A stretch of DNA of 64,000 bases, from contig NZ_CP063196.1 in NCBI RefSeq assembly GCF_003574835.2, positions 4,030,001-4,094,000 of the forward strand. Direction: 5' to 3'. Every line of letters begins with the position of its first letter. Position 1 is the stretch's first letter. The notes beneath the pieces are model-generated. The model had not been told where the DNA came from. It did no database searches and saw only the letters and a program-made list of their open reading frames with translations. Made by a program: the position numbers and the translations under genes. Below, piece by piece: positions 16,492-24,588 of this stretch. Origin of the DNA: Thermobifida halotolerans. GTDB lineage: Bacteria; Actinomycetota; Actinomycetes; Streptosporangiales; Streptosporangiaceae.

Positions 16492-17628
16492 TCAGGCGGT
16501 ATCGGCCGCCTTGACGGGGGTCGGCCGCTCCGTGCCGCCCGGGAAGAAGCGCCGCACCCACAGCGACACGTAGACCAGGCCGACCAGCACCGGCACCTCG
16601 ATGAGCGGACCGACGACCCCGGCCAGCGCCTGGCCGGAGGCCGCGCCGAACACGCCGATCGCCACGGCGATGGCCAGCTCGAAGTTGTTGCCCGCGGCGG
16701 TGAACGCCAGCGTCGTCGCCCGCTCGTAGCGCAGCCGGACCAGCCATCCCAGCAGCATCGACAGGCCCCACATGAGGGCGAAGTAGAGCAGCAGCGGGTT
16801 GGCGATGCGCGCCACGTCCAGCGGCTGGGAGGTGATCGCGTCGCCCTGGAGGGCGAAGAGGAGCACGATGGTGAACAGCAGTCCGTACAGGGCGACCGGG
16901 CCGATACGGGGCAGGAAGCGCTCCTCGTACCAGGCGCGGCCCCTGGCGCGCTCGCCGAGGGTGCGGGTGAGGTAGCCCGCGACCAGGGGGATGCCGAGGA
17001 AGATCAGCACGCTCTTGGCGATGTCCCAGGCCGACACGTCGATACCGGACTGCGGCAGGCCCAGCCAGCCGGGCAGCACCTCCAGGTAGAACCAGCCCAG
17101 CACGCCGAACATGAACACCTGGAAGACGGAGTTGAGCGCCACGAGGACGGCGGCGGCCTCGCGGTCGCCGCAGGCCAGGTCGTTCCAGATGATCACCATC
17201 GCGATGCAGCGGGCCAGGCCGACGATGATCAGCCCGGTGCGGTACTCGGGCAGGTCGGGCAGGAACAGCCAGGCGAGCGCGAACATCACCGCCGGGCCGA
17301 CCAGCCAGTTCAGCACCAGGGAGGGGATGAGCAGCCGGTGGTCGCGGGTGACGGTGTCCAACCGGTCGTAGCGGACCTTGGCCAGCACCGGGTACATCAT
17401 CAGCAGCAGGCCCAGGGCGATCGGCAGCGACACCCCGTCGATCTCGACGGCCTCCAGCACTCCCTGGAGCCCGGGCACCATCCGGCCCAGCAGGAGTCCG
17501 GCGGCCATCGCCAGGCCGATCCACACCGGCAGGAACCGGTCGAGCGTGGACAGCCGTCCGGTCGCCCGCGCGGCGGGCGCGCGGCTGTCCATCGTGGATT
17601 CAGCCACCGTCGCGACCTCCTCTGTCAT
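16492..17628 (-). CDS. acr3: ACR3-family arsenite efflux permease
   Basis: A 378-residue membrane carrier of the ACR3 (bile acid/arsenite/riboflavin transporter) superfamily that exports As(III). Ten hydrophobic segments are visible, with the signature VGLARCIAMVIIWNDLACG that carries the conserved cysteine of TM4 and the TAAGNNFELAIAVAIG motif. The ATG at 17628 is chosen because the ArsR operator at 17677-17697 would overlap the 5' end of a transcript starting at the other in-frame ATG (17667). Divergent from arsC. Confidence 0.93.
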   Translation of the reverse strand: MTEEVATVAESTMDSRAPAARATGRLSTLDRFLPVWIGLAMAAGLLLGRMVPGLQGVLEAVEIDGVSLPIALGLLLMMYPVLAKVRYDRLDTVTRDHRLLIPSLVLNWLVGPAVMFALAWLFLPDLPEYRTGLIIVGLARCIAMVIIWNDLACGDREAAAVLVALNSVFQVFMFGVLGWFYLEVLPGWLGLPQSGIDVSAWDIAKSVLIFLGIPLVAGYLTRTLGERARGRAWYEERFLPRIGPVALYGLLFTIVLLFALQGDAITSQPLDVARIANPLLLYFALMWGLSMLLGWLVRLRYERATTLAFTAAGNNFELAIAVAIGVFGAASGQALAGVVGPLIEVPVLVGLVYVSLWVRRFFPGGTERPTPVKAADTA

Positions 17629-17676
17629 CGTCGTGTCAGTGTGGGAAACACCCCGAACACCATACATCGACTCACG

Positions 17677-17697
17677 TTGATATCAACAGCTATTGAT
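17677..17697. promoter_or_regulatory. ArsR operator between acr3 and arsC
   Basis: ATCAA-N6-TTGAT at 17682-17697, preceded by the palindrome TTGATATCAA at 17677-17686. The layout equals the palindrome at 20352-20373 at the start of the ArsR gene, so the same ArsR probably controls both sites. Confidence 0.7.
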
Positions 17698-17773
17698 GTA
17701 TCGTCGTGGTGTCGCACAATATCCCCTGGTCCGCCACTGACCAGGGGACCGTTCCCGAAGAGAGGTCGTCCCG

Positions 17774-18187
17774 GTGTCGGACAAACCCAGCGTGCTCTTC
17801 GTCTGCGTGCACAACGCAGGCCGCTCCCAGATGGCCGCCGGCCTGCTCGCCCACCTGTCGGGCGGCGCGGTGGAGGTCCGCTCCGCGGGCTCCGCCCCCG
17901 CCGAGTCGATCAACCCGGTCGCGGTGGAGGCGATGCGCGAGATCGGCATCGACATCACCGCCGAGCACCCCAAGGTGCTCACCGACGACGCGGTGCAGGC
18001 CAGCGACGTCGTCATCACCATGGGCTGCGGCGACGCCTGCCCCTACTTCCCCGGCAGGCGCTACCTCGACTGGGAGCTCGACGACCCGGCCGGGCAGCCC
18101 CTGGAGAAGGTGCGTCCCGTCCGCGACGAGATCCGCCGCCGCGTCGAGGGCCTGCTCGCCGAGCTCGGCGTCACCCCGGTGCGCTGA
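17774..18187 (+). CDS. arsC: Arsenate reductase (LMW-phosphatase fold)
   Basis: A 137-residue single-domain arsenate reductase. The active-site loop CVHNAGRSQMAAGLL is at residues about 11-25, and MGCGDACPYFPGRRYLDW carries the second cysteine region. GTG at 17774 with AGAGAGGT upstream. It is divergent from acr3 across the ArsR operator, so reduction and efflux are switched together. Confidence 0.95.
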   Translation: MSDKPSVLFVCVHNAGRSQMAAGLLAHLSGGAVEVRSAGSAPAESINPVAVEAMREIGIDITAEHPKVLTDDAVQASDVVITMGCGDACPYFPGRRYLDWELDDPAGQPLEKVRPVRDEIRRRVEGLLAELGVTPVR

Positions 18188-18198
18188 CCCCCGGCTCC

Positions 18199-18214
18199 GC
18201 CGCCCTCGGGCGGC
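18199..18214 (+). terminator. Short hairpin after arsC
   Basis: GCCGCCC-TC-GGGCGGC, a 7-bp stem 12 bases beyond the stop. It is a possible terminator with a tight loop. Confidence 0.45.
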
Positions 18215-18246
18215 ACAGCCATGGACTTTCACATAGAGACTCATCA

Positions 18247-18266
18247 AAATAGACATGTCCCTATTT
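18247..18266. promoter_or_regulatory. Operator upstream of the second arsC
   Basis: AAATAG-N8-CTATTT inverted repeat in an AT-rich stretch 42 nt before the ATG at 18309. The surrounding CATAGAGACTCATCAAAATAG resembles the sequence before the ArsR-ArsC fusion gene, suggesting a shared regulator distinct from the ATCAA/TTGAT one. Confidence 0.5.
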
Positions 18267-18308
18267 AGACAGTTGTCGTAGTTGTCCTGGAAGGCGGAGA
18301 CCACAACG

Positions 18309-18989
18309 ATGAGGCCCGACCAGCCGCTGCCCGGCCTGCTCTCCCCCCAAGCCCTGCTCGGACGGGTCAGCGACCGGCTCGCCGCCCGCTTCACCGGCGT
18401 GTTCGCCGCCGAGACCGTACACCGGCACGTCGACGAGGCCTATCGGGCGCTCGCCGTCACCGCGTCGGTCGCCGCCTACCTGCCCGCGATCACCGAGAAG
18501 TTCGCCGCCGAACAGCTCACCGCGGTGGCCCAGGCCCGGGGCCTGATTCCCAAGGAGCGTCCCGAGGTGCTGTTCGTGTGCGACCACAACGCCGGGCGCT
18601 CCCAGCTCGCCGCGGCGCTGCTGCGCGAACACACGGGCGGCCGGGTCGGCATCCGCTCGGCCGGTTCGCGTCCGGCGGACTCGGTCGACCCGAACGTGCG
18701 CGAGGCACTGCGCGAGATCGGCCTGGACACCGCCGACGCCTTCCCCAAACCGCTCACCGACGCCGTGGTCCAGGCGGCCGACGTCGTGGTGACCATGGGC
18801 TGCGGCGACGCCTGCCCCGTCTACCCGGGCAAGCGCTACCTCGACTGGAACGTCTCCGACCCCATGGGCCGCCCCCTGGACGAGGTCCGCGCGATCCGCG
18901 CCGCGATCGAGGTGCGGGTGGTACGGCTGACCGCCGAACTCACCCGGGCCGACAGCGCCGAAGGGGAGTCAGGCGTCCGGTCGCAGTGA
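18309..18989 (+). CDS. arsC: Arsenate reductase with N-terminal three-helix domain
   Basis: A 226-residue protein. The first ~85 residues form the helical segment also found in the middle of the ArsR-ArsC fusion (LPGLLSPQALLGRVSDRL...RFTGVFAAETV). The rest is an ArsC domain with active-site loop CDHNAGRSQLAAALL (about 97) and MGCGDACPVYPGKRYLDW. It is therefore the same enzyme as in 15400-16434 without the ArsR part. The loop reads CDHN instead of CVHN. ATG at 18309 with AAGGCGGAGA upstream. Its end overlaps the convergent flavoprotein gene by 21 nt. Confidence 0.92.
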   Translation: MRPDQPLPGLLSPQALLGRVSDRLAARFTGVFAAETVHRHVDEAYRALAVTASVAAYLPAITEKFAAEQLTAVAQARGLIPKERPEVLFVCDHNAGRSQLAAALLREHTGGRVGIRSAGSRPADSVDPNVREALREIGLDTADAFPKPLTDAVVQAADVVVTMGCGDACPVYPGKRYLDWNVSDPMGRPLDEVRAIRAAIEVRVVRLTAELTRADSAEGESGVRSQ

Positions 18990-20042
18990 CGCGGTGATCT
19001 CGGCGACCGCCTGCTTGGCGGCCCGACCCGCGCCGATGATCGTGGCCGACGCCGGACCGGTCCAGTCGCCGTAGCCGACCAGGTGCAGCCGGGGCTCGGC
19101 CACACTGCGGGTGCCCTCCGTGGCGATCCGGCCGTCCGGGCCGCGCGGGTCCAGCGGCGCCAGGTGGTCCAGTACCGGACGGAATCCCGTGCACCACAGC
19201 ACGGCGTCGAAGTCCCGCGCGGTGCCGTCGGCCCACACCGCCCCGGTCTCGGTCAGCCGCTCGAACATCGGGTCGGCCTTCAGCGCGCCCCTCTCGCGCG
19301 CCGCCCGGACAGCGGGCACCACCACGATGTCCCCCAGTCCCGCCACCCCGCCGTCGCCGTCCGCTCCCGCGGCACGCGCGCGGACGTGGCGGGTGGCGAC
19401 AGCGAACAGCGCACGCCCGTCCAGGTCGTCGGGCAGGAAGCGGGGCGGCCGCAGTGTCGCCCACACGGTGTCGGCGACCTCGGACACCTCGGCGAGGATC
19501 TGCGCCGCCGAGTTGCCGCCGCCCACCACGAGCACCCGCTGCCCGGCGAACCCGTCGGGACGGCGGTAGTCGACCGTGTGCAGCTGCCGCCCGGCGAAAC
19601 GGTCGCGGCCGGGGCAGTGCGGCACGTACGGCGCACGCCAGGTCCCGGTGGCGCTGACCACGCGGCGCGCCCGCCACGTACCGGCGTCGGACTCCACCGC
19701 CAACAGCCGCCCGGCACGGCGCACCGCCGCCACCCGGACGGGGCGGCGCACCGGCAGCGCGTAGCGCTCCTCGTAGGCGGTGAGGTAGCGCACGACGTGG
19801 TCGGCGGTCGGGTACTCCTCCCCCTCCTGCTCGGGCATCCACCAGCCGGGCAGCGGGCTGTGCGCGGCGGGGGAGAACAGCCGCAGCGAGTCCCAGTAGT
19901 GCTGCCAGGAGCCGCCGGGGCGCTCCTCCGCGTCGAGGATCACATACGCAAGCCCCGAGCGGCGCAGGAAGTACCCGGCAGCCAGTCCGGCCTGGCCGCC
20001 GCCGACCACGACGACGTCGTGGATCCGGTCGGGTTCGGCCAT
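18969..20042 (-). CDS. ArsO-like flavin-dependent monooxygenase
   Basis: A 357-residue FAD/NAD(P) monooxygenase of the group commonly found in ars operons as ArsO. FAD motif [20 protein letters not shown] (about 11-30), NADPH motif VLVVGGGNSAAQILAEV (about 165-181), and LWCTGFRPVLDHL near residue 285. ATG at 20042 overlaps the arsR stop (TGATG), so it is translated with the upstream ArsR. Proposed role: oxidation of a trivalent arsenical; the substrate is inferred only. It is the intact counterpart of the truncated flavoprotein half at 14069-14875. Confidence 0.87.
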   Translation of the reverse strand: MAEPDRIHDVVVVGGGQAGLAAGYFLRRSGLAYVILDAEERPGGSWQHYWDSLRLFSPAAHSPLPGWWMPEQEGEEYPTADHVVRYLTAYEERYALPVRRPVRVAAVRRAGRLLAVESDAGTWRARRVVSATGTWRAPYVPHCPGRDRFAGRQLHTVDYRRPDGFAGQRVLVVGGGNSAAQILAEVSEVADTVWATLRPPRFLPDDLDGRALFAVATRHVRARAAGADGDGGVAGLGDIVVVPAVRAARERGALKADPMFERLTETGAVWADGTARDFDAVLWCTGFRPVLDHLAPLDPRGPDGRIATEGTRSVAEPRLHLVGYGDWTGPASATIIGAGRAAKQAVAEITASLRPDA

Positions 20043-20362
20043 CAGTCGCACGGCCGGTAGGAGCCCCGCGCCCGCTCGGCGTCGGCCGCCAGGCTCCCGA
20101 TGGCCCGCGCCACCTCGGCGACGGCGTCGGGACGCAGCCGGTAGTAGGTGAACCGGCCTCTCGGTTCGGTCTCCACGAACCCGGCCTCCCGCAGGATCCT
20201 CAGGTGGTGGCTGATCGTGGGCTGCCGCGCCCCGGTCTCCTCGACCAGGTGGCAGGTGCACATCTGCTCCCCGGCCAGCAGGCGGACGATCCGTGCGCGC
20301 AGCGGATCGCCGAACAGTTTGACCACGGCTTCGTCTGCGACCCCGTCAGCAGATATCAACAT
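20042..20362 (-). CDS. arsR: ArsR repressor with CxC metal site
   Basis: A 106-residue classical ArsR. The helix carrying MCTCHLVEETG (about residues 33-44) holds the CxC arsenite ligands. The recognition helix is ARQPTISHHLRIL, and a late Cys (YRPCD) ends the protein. The ATG at 20362 lies inside the palindromic operator at 20352-20373, which implies a leaderless or very short-leader autoregulated mRNA. It is translationally coupled to the monooxygenase gene. Confidence 0.93.
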   Translation of the reverse strand: MLISADGVADEAVVKLFGDPLRARIVRLLAGEQMCTCHLVEETGARQPTISHHLRILREAGFVETEPRGRFTYYRLRPDAVAEVARAIGSLAADAERARGSYRPCD

Positions 20363-20373
20363 TCTTTGATATC
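20352..20373. promoter_or_regulatory. ArsR autoregulatory operator over the start codon
   Basis: GATATCAA-N6-TTGATATC is a perfect palindrome covering the first four codons of arsR and also the last codons and stop of the upstream methyltransferase gene. Its core matches the acr3/arsC operator at 17682-17697. Confidence 0.75.
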
Positions 20374-21198
20374 ACCATGCCTCCCGCGCCCCGTCAAACC
20401 TCTGCGCCGCGGCGTCGGCGCGCCCGGCCCGCCGCCCGTCTCCACGAGCGTCCACAGCGCGGCCCACTGCCGCGCGGTGAGGTCCTTGGGCAGGGCGCGC
20501 GGGGCCACGCGGTGGGCGCACAGCCAGTCGCGCAGCGCCGGGCGGGGAATCCGGCCGGTCCGGGCGAGGATCTCGGCCAGGCCGCGCCCCGGTCCGGTGA
20601 ACACCTGGGCGACGAACCGCTGGTAGCGCCTCCGGTCGGCGACCAGGGGCTCGGGTCTGCGGGTGACGGAGAGCAGACCGCCGTCGACGGACGGGACCGG
20701 CCGGAATGACCGTGCGGGGATGCGCGCGTGCACGGTGAACTCGTACCAGGGCCACCAGGACGCGGTCAGCAGCGACGCGCCTCCGATTCCGGCCCGGCGG
20801 CGGGCGGCCTCCCACTGCGTCACCAGGATCGCGGTGTGCCAGTGCGGTACCGCGAGCAGGCGGCGCAGCGCGGCCGTGGTGAGGTGGAACGGGATGTTTC
20901 CGACAACGACGTGCGGGACCCGCGGCAGCCGGAACCGCAGCAGGTCGTCGTTGACGACGGTGACGCCGTCGGCGACCCGCCGCCTCAGCCGCCGCGCGCG
21001 CCGGGGGTCGAGTTCGACGGCCGTGAGCGGCCTGCCCAGTCGGCTCAGCGGGAGGGTGAGGGCTCCGTCGCCCGCCGCGATCTCGACGATCGGCCCGCGG
21101 ATCGCGGAGACGAGATGGTGGATGTCGGCGATGACCGCCCGGTCGACGAGGAAGTTCTGACCGAGTTCGTGGCGTCCGCCATGACGGGAGTGGGACAT
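20356..21198 (-). CDS. Erm-type 23S rRNA adenine-N6 methyltransferase
   Basis: A 280-residue member of the Erm/KsgA family. HELGQNFLVD (about residues 11-20) begins the SAM-binding fold, followed by motif I EIAAGDGALT (about 39-48) and catalytic motif IV NIPFHLTT (about 102-109). Erm enzymes methylate A2058 of 23S rRNA and give macrolide-lincosamide-streptogramin B resistance. GQNFL and the Arg/Pro-rich tail resemble actinomycete Erm proteins more than housekeeping KsgA. The ATG at 21198 is preferred over an upstream in-frame start. It ends inside the arsR operator, so ars repressor binding could affect its transcript end. Confidence 0.85.
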   Translation of the reverse strand: MSHSRHGGRHELGQNFLVDRAVIADIHHLVSAIRGPIVEIAAGDGALTLPLSRLGRPLTAVELDPRRARRLRRRVADGVTVVNDDLLRFRLPRVPHVVVGNIPFHLTTAALRRLLAVPHWHTAILVTQWEAARRRAGIGGASLLTASWWPWYEFTVHARIPARSFRPVPSVDGGLLSVTRRPEPLVADRRRYQRFVAQVFTGPGRGLAEILARTGRIPRPALRDWLCAHRVAPRALPKDLTARQWAALWTLVETGGGPGAPTPRRRGLTGRGRHGDIKEC

Positions 21199-21289
21199 GG
21201 GTGTGGGCTCCGCGTAGCAGGTGGAGCCGGGCAGCACAGAACGCCGCACCGGCGCTGGACCCGGACGCGGCGGAACCGGAGACGGTGGT

Positions 21290-21318
21290 CGGCTCCGCCG
21301 CTAGGCGCGGCGGAGCCG
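21290..21318 (-). promoter_or_regulatory. Hairpin in the leader of the erm-type gene
   Basis: A perfect 12-bp stem (21290-21301 and 21307-21318, 5-nt loop) lies about 90 nt before the methyltransferase start. It may be an attenuator in the erm leader or a second terminator of the upstream RDD gene. No convincing leader peptide was identified. Confidence 0.45.
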
Positions 21319-21370
21319 GATCATGAAGAACGCTGCTGTTGCACCCACGGACGGCACCGTAACAGGATGG

Positions 21371-21405
21371 CGGGGCGGCGGCACGCCGTTTTCTCCGCCG
21401 CCCCG
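21371..21405 (-). terminator. Terminator after the RDD gene
   Basis: An 11-bp G/C stem (21371-21381 and 21395-21405, 13-nt loop) lies 22 bases downstream of the RDD stop on the minus strand. Confidence 0.65.
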
Positions 21406-21426
21406 GCGGACGCCGGAGCGCGCCGG

Positions 21427-22149
21427 TCAGCCCACGTGGGGAGGCCAGGGGTACTGAGGAGGGTGGGAGGGCTGGGGGGCGTACGGGGCGAAGACGGGCT
21501 GCGGCGGATACAGCTCACGGAGCCGCTTCTCGTCAATGACCACCGTCCTGGCCACCTTGTCGTGCAGGCACTGCCACCCCGGCCGGTCCCACACCATCCA
21601 CAGCACGTTGAGCTGCGCGAGCACGGGAATCCAGTTGACCAGGTAGTAGAGGCCCGGCGAGTAGCACAGCGCCCGCAGCGCGGCCCGCCCGGAGGAGACC
21701 CGACCGCCGTCGGCGGCGTTGACGATCCGCATGCCGAGCAGGCGTTTGCCGGCACTCTGGCCGAGGGAGCGGACCAGCAGCCACTCGTACCAGAAACCCG
21801 CACTGACCAGAGCCCCGGGCAGGAAGAACATCTGCCACAGGGGCGCGTTGTCCAGGTCACCGCCGTTGATGACGAGGAGTACGGCGGTCACGGTCAGCCC
21901 GGCCACGAGACTGCAGATGAATACCAGGGCCCCGTCGAGAATCCGGGCGAGCAGGCGCATGAAGGGGTCGGCGATCGGCAGCAGCGGCGGCTGCCCCGGC
22001 TTCGGCTCCGGCACCTGGTAGAGCCTGTCCTGCGAGGTCGGCGCCGTCGCAACGTAGGGGTGGGGTCCGGCGGGGAACCGCTGCGGGACGGGTTGATGGG
22101 GATAACCGCCCTGGTGAGGCTGTGGCGGCATGGGCTGTTGGGGGTACAT
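21427..22149 (-). CDS. RDD-family membrane protein
   Basis: A 240-residue protein with a Pro/Gln/Tyr-rich N-terminal cytoplasmic stretch (about 1-60) and an RDD domain. The RDD signature is LLARILDGALVF, with further helices near residues 75-95, 105-125 and 165-185. GQSAGKRLLGMRIV is the conserved RDD middle motif. ATG at 22149 with AGGAGACCCC upstream. RDD proteins are poorly characterised membrane proteins; no specific role follows from the neighbours. Confidence 0.88.
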   Translation of the reverse strand: MYPQQPMPPQPHQGGYPHQPVPQRFPAGPHPYVATAPTSQDRLYQVPEPKPGQPPLLPIADPFMRLLARILDGALVFICSLVAGLTVTAVLLVINGGDLDNAPLWQMFFLPGALVSAGFWYEWLLVRSLGQSAGKRLLGMRIVNAADGGRVSSGRAALRALCYSPGLYYLVNWIPVLAQLNVLWMVWDRPGWQCLHDKVARTVVIDEKRLRELYPPQPVFAPYAPQPSHPPQYPWPPHVG

Positions 22150-22722
22150 GGGGTCTCCTGGTTCCGCTTTCGTGGGGAGATCCGCGGGCCGGCGGCTCGC
22201 CGCGTGCGTCGCGTGGAATAGCGCCGGGTGTGACTCGATCGGAGCGCGCCGACCGGTTCCGTAGGCCGCGGCGAACAGGACGCCCGGTCGTGGCGACCGC
22301 GTCAAGAGTGGGAGGAATCTCCTCCGGAGTCAAGTCGACACCGACGGTGGCCGTGGACGTCACGGAAGACCGCCCCGACCCGGGCGTGCCCACACGGGTC
22401 CCGAGACGGTTTCCGAAGCGCCGCCTCGGTTCTCCGACGACAGCGCTGGTGTGAGGCCCGGTGGCGTGCGCGGCATCCCACCGCCGGGCCGCGCGACCGT
22501 GCGAAGCGGCGCCTCTCGACTCACGGAGCGCCCGGGGCGAACGGTCCCGCTTCAGTGGCCGTATGTGGCCATCCGGTCGGCGTGTCGTTCCCGCCTCGCG
22601 GACGCGGGACTCGCCTCTGTGAGGCGGCACAACCCGGCCTTACGCCCCCGGATGCCGCACTCCGCCCGAAAAACCGTTACGCTTACAGGAGCGTGTATGG
22701 CACCCTAGGCGGTGCGACGCTC
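22150..22722. other. Intergenic region before tRNA-Lys
   Basis: About 570 bp without a supportable gene. Open frames here are GC-bias artefacts. It should hold the RDD promoter (left) and the tRNA promoter (right); no clear promoter boxes were identified. Confidence 0.5.
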
Positions 22723-22798
22723 GGGCCATTAGCTCAACTGGCAGAGCAGCGGACTTTTAATCCGCGGGTTCAGGGTTCGATCCCCTGGTGGCCCACCA
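22723..22798 (+). tRNA. tRNA-Lys (anticodon UUU)
   Basis: Cloverleaf with acceptor GGGCCAT/GTGGCCC (last pair U-G), D arm TAGCTCAACTGGCAGAGCA, anticodon stem GCGGA/TCCGC around CTTTTAA, T arm GGTTCGATCC and encoded CCA. The 3' half (from 22754) is the left copy of the 137-bp repeat that bounds the island, so the tRNA stays intact after integration. Confidence 0.97.
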
Positions 22799-22890
22799 CA
22801 CAACCCCAGGTCAGAGCCGGTTTCACCGAGGCCCGGGCCTGGGGTTTCGCGCTGTGTTGGCTCTGTGTTGGCTCTTAAGTTCGCGCTCCC
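22754..22890 (+). repeat. attL: 137-bp direct repeat at the tRNA-Lys 3' end
   Basis: Identical to 30909-31045, and after two mismatches identical for about 14 more bases. It begins within the anticodon loop of tRNA-Lys and runs 92 bp past the gene. This is the signature of site-specific integration into a tRNA gene. Confidence 0.92.
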
Positions 22891-23346
22891 AACATCCGCG
22901 CAGGCCGAACCTCCGATTGCGGGTTCTCCCAGCCACCAGAGATGGCCGGTATCGGCCATGTGCCCTGTTCCGCCGCGATCAGATAGGGGCGCACCAACGG
23001 GCCGGGATCGTTGTCCTCAACGTCCACGGACCGGCGGGGGGTGGGAACCAGGACCGGTTCACTGCCGCGGTGGCGTCCCCGGTAGGTCTGCCCGCTCGCC
23101 CCGGAACCGGGAGCACCTTGCTGGTGGCCACGCAGGGCGGCCCACTGGCGGATCAGCGCGGCGAGTTGCTGGTCCGCCGGGTCCTGCTCTGCTTTCTCGG
23201 TCCGCCACCGGATGGGCGGGACGTTTTGGACGCTCGGCGCGGGAGTGCGGTCGTGCGGGGCCCGCGCCGGGGTGGGCGGTCGGGGTCCGGTCGCGGTGCC
23301 CTCTGGCCGGAGCCTGCGGACGGGGGCTGGTTCGCAGACGAAGAGG
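22875..23346 (-). pseudogene. Truncated conserved hypothetical protein
   Basis: The C-terminal part reads ALIRQWAALRG, then YRGRHRG and LVRPYL, and is clearly homologous to the intact hypothetical at 56413-56961 (YRGRHRR, LLVRPYL). The 5' end is cut by the IS3 element at 23347; codons beyond that point come from the IS. The 3' end runs into attL. Function unknown. Confidence 0.65.
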
Positions 23347-23364
23347 TGTTCCGTACCGGGTTCT

Positions 23365-24216
23365 TTAGAGACTCGGAACCAACGCTTCGACTTCTGCTGA
23401 GGCAGACTCATACTGGTAGAAGTCGTCTTCGAACTCCGCTGGCGGGACCAGGCCGATCTCGCCGTGCAGACGGCGGTGGTTGAACCAGTCCACGTACTCG
23501 GCCACCGCGATCTCCACCTCGTCCAGGTTCTTCCAGCGCCCGCGGTTGCGGATCAACTCGGCCTTGAACAAGGAGTGGAACGCCTCGGCCAGGCGTTGGG
23601 TGGAGCGCACCGCCAGGTACCGCACGCCCCGGTCGGAGTGGTGGACCAGGCCGTCGACGCTGCGGCCGACGTGCGCCCGGTTGCCCACCGCCATCTCCAA
23701 CGCGTCCAACGCCAGGTCAGTGCGCAGCGACTTCGACACCTGCCAGCCCACCACACGGCGGGAGAACACATCGATCACGAACGCCGCGTAGACCCACCCG
23801 GCAAAGGTGCGGATGTAGGTGATGTCGGCCACCCACAACCGGTTGGGCGCATCAGCGACGAACGCGCGTTCCACCAGGTCCGGGCGCGTGTCCGGGACTG
23901 ATCCCGGCACGGTGGTGCGCGGGTTCTTGCCGCGGGTGATGCCGCGCAGACCCGCCCGACGCATCAGCCGGTGGACGGTGCAGCGGGCCACCCGGTGGCC
24001 TTGGCGGTTGAGTTCGGCGTGGACCTTACGCACCCCGTCCACGCCGTGGTTGTCGGCGTGCACGGGGCGGATCTTTTCGGTGGTGGCCTCATCGGTACGT
24101 GAGCGCAGCGAGGAAGGCCTGGTCTTGGCCGCGTGGTAGGTGGATGGGGCGACCTGCAAAGTGGTGCAGATCGGCTCGACCCCGAACTGGGCACGGTAGG
24201 TGTCGATGTAGGCCAC
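23365..24216 (-). CDS. IS3 transposase OrfB with internal deletion
   Basis: A 283-residue DDE integrase-core protein (LWVADITYIRTFAGWVYAAF, HHSDRGVRY, DWFNHRRLHGEIGLVPP). Compared with the remnant at 28834-29342 it lacks 20 residues between two LAEA motifs, removing the segment with GDSYDNA. The frame stays open but the distance between the second Asp and the catalytic Glu is shortened, so it is probably inactive. GTG at 24216 overlaps the orfA stop; expression is expected by -1 frameshift from orfA. Confidence 0.85.
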   Translation of the reverse strand: MAYIDTYRAQFGVEPICTTLQVAPSTYHAAKTRPSSLRSRTDEATTEKIRPVHADNHGVDGVRKVHAELNRQGHRVARCTVHRLMRRAGLRGITRGKNPRTTVPGSVPDTRPDLVERAFVADAPNRLWVADITYIRTFAGWVYAAFVIDVFSRRVVGWQVSKSLRTDLALDALEMAVGNRAHVGRSVDGLVHHSDRGVRYLAVRSTQRLAEAFHSLFKAELIRNRGRWKNLDEVEIAVAEYVDWFNHRRLHGEIGLVPPAEFEDDFYQYESASAEVEALVPSL

Positions 24217-24536
24217 TACCTGGTGTGTGGGCGGTCGAGCTCCGCCGCGAAAAAAGCCGAGGCCGACTTCGGGATCGCGTTGGCCCGGCGCAGTTCACGC
24301 ACCTCGCGCTCGAGCTCGGCCAGACGCTGGGCCTGGTCGGTGGTGGTGCCAGGCCGGTCACCGGCATCCACCTCGGCTTGGGTGACCCAGTTGCGCAGAG
24401 TCTCGCGGTTGACACCGAGCTGATCGGCGATGCGTGCGATGGCGCCGTCGCGGGTGGCCGCGTTCCGGCGGGCCTCCACTGCCAAGCGGGTGGCGCGTTC
24501 GCGCAGCTCATCGGGGTACTTCCTCGGTGCTGGCAT
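24216..24536 (-). CDS. IS3 transposase OrfA
   Basis: A 106-residue helix-turn-helix protein starting MPAPRKYPDELRERA, with a leucine-zipper-like C-terminus (LAELEREVRELRRAN) and the standard ending FFAAELDRPHTR. It binds IS ends and supplies the N-terminal part of the OrfAB transposase. The T6C stretch near its 3' end is a likely programmed frameshift site. Confidence 0.88.
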   Translation of the reverse strand: MPAPRKYPDELRERATRLAVEARRNAATRDGAIARIADQLGVNRETLRNWVTQAEVDAGDRPGTTTDQAQRLAELEREVRELRRANAIPKSASAFFAAELDRPHTR

Positions 24537-24588
24537 GTCTCTCACCCTTCCCAGGATTGAAAGCCTCCATCACACCCGGCACGAAACA

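Larger units (their letters stand above)
23347..24588 (-). mobile_element. IS3-family insertion sequence (damaged)
   Basis: About 1242 bp bounded by imperfect terminal inverted repeats: TGTTCCGTACCGGG at the left, and the complement of CCCGGCACGAAACA at the right. It contains overlapping orfA and orfB with a T_TTT_TTC slippery stretch at about 24247-24254 that would give the fused transposase. No clear target duplication is visible. orfB carries an internal deletion. A partial second copy is at 28834-29342. Confidence 0.85.
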
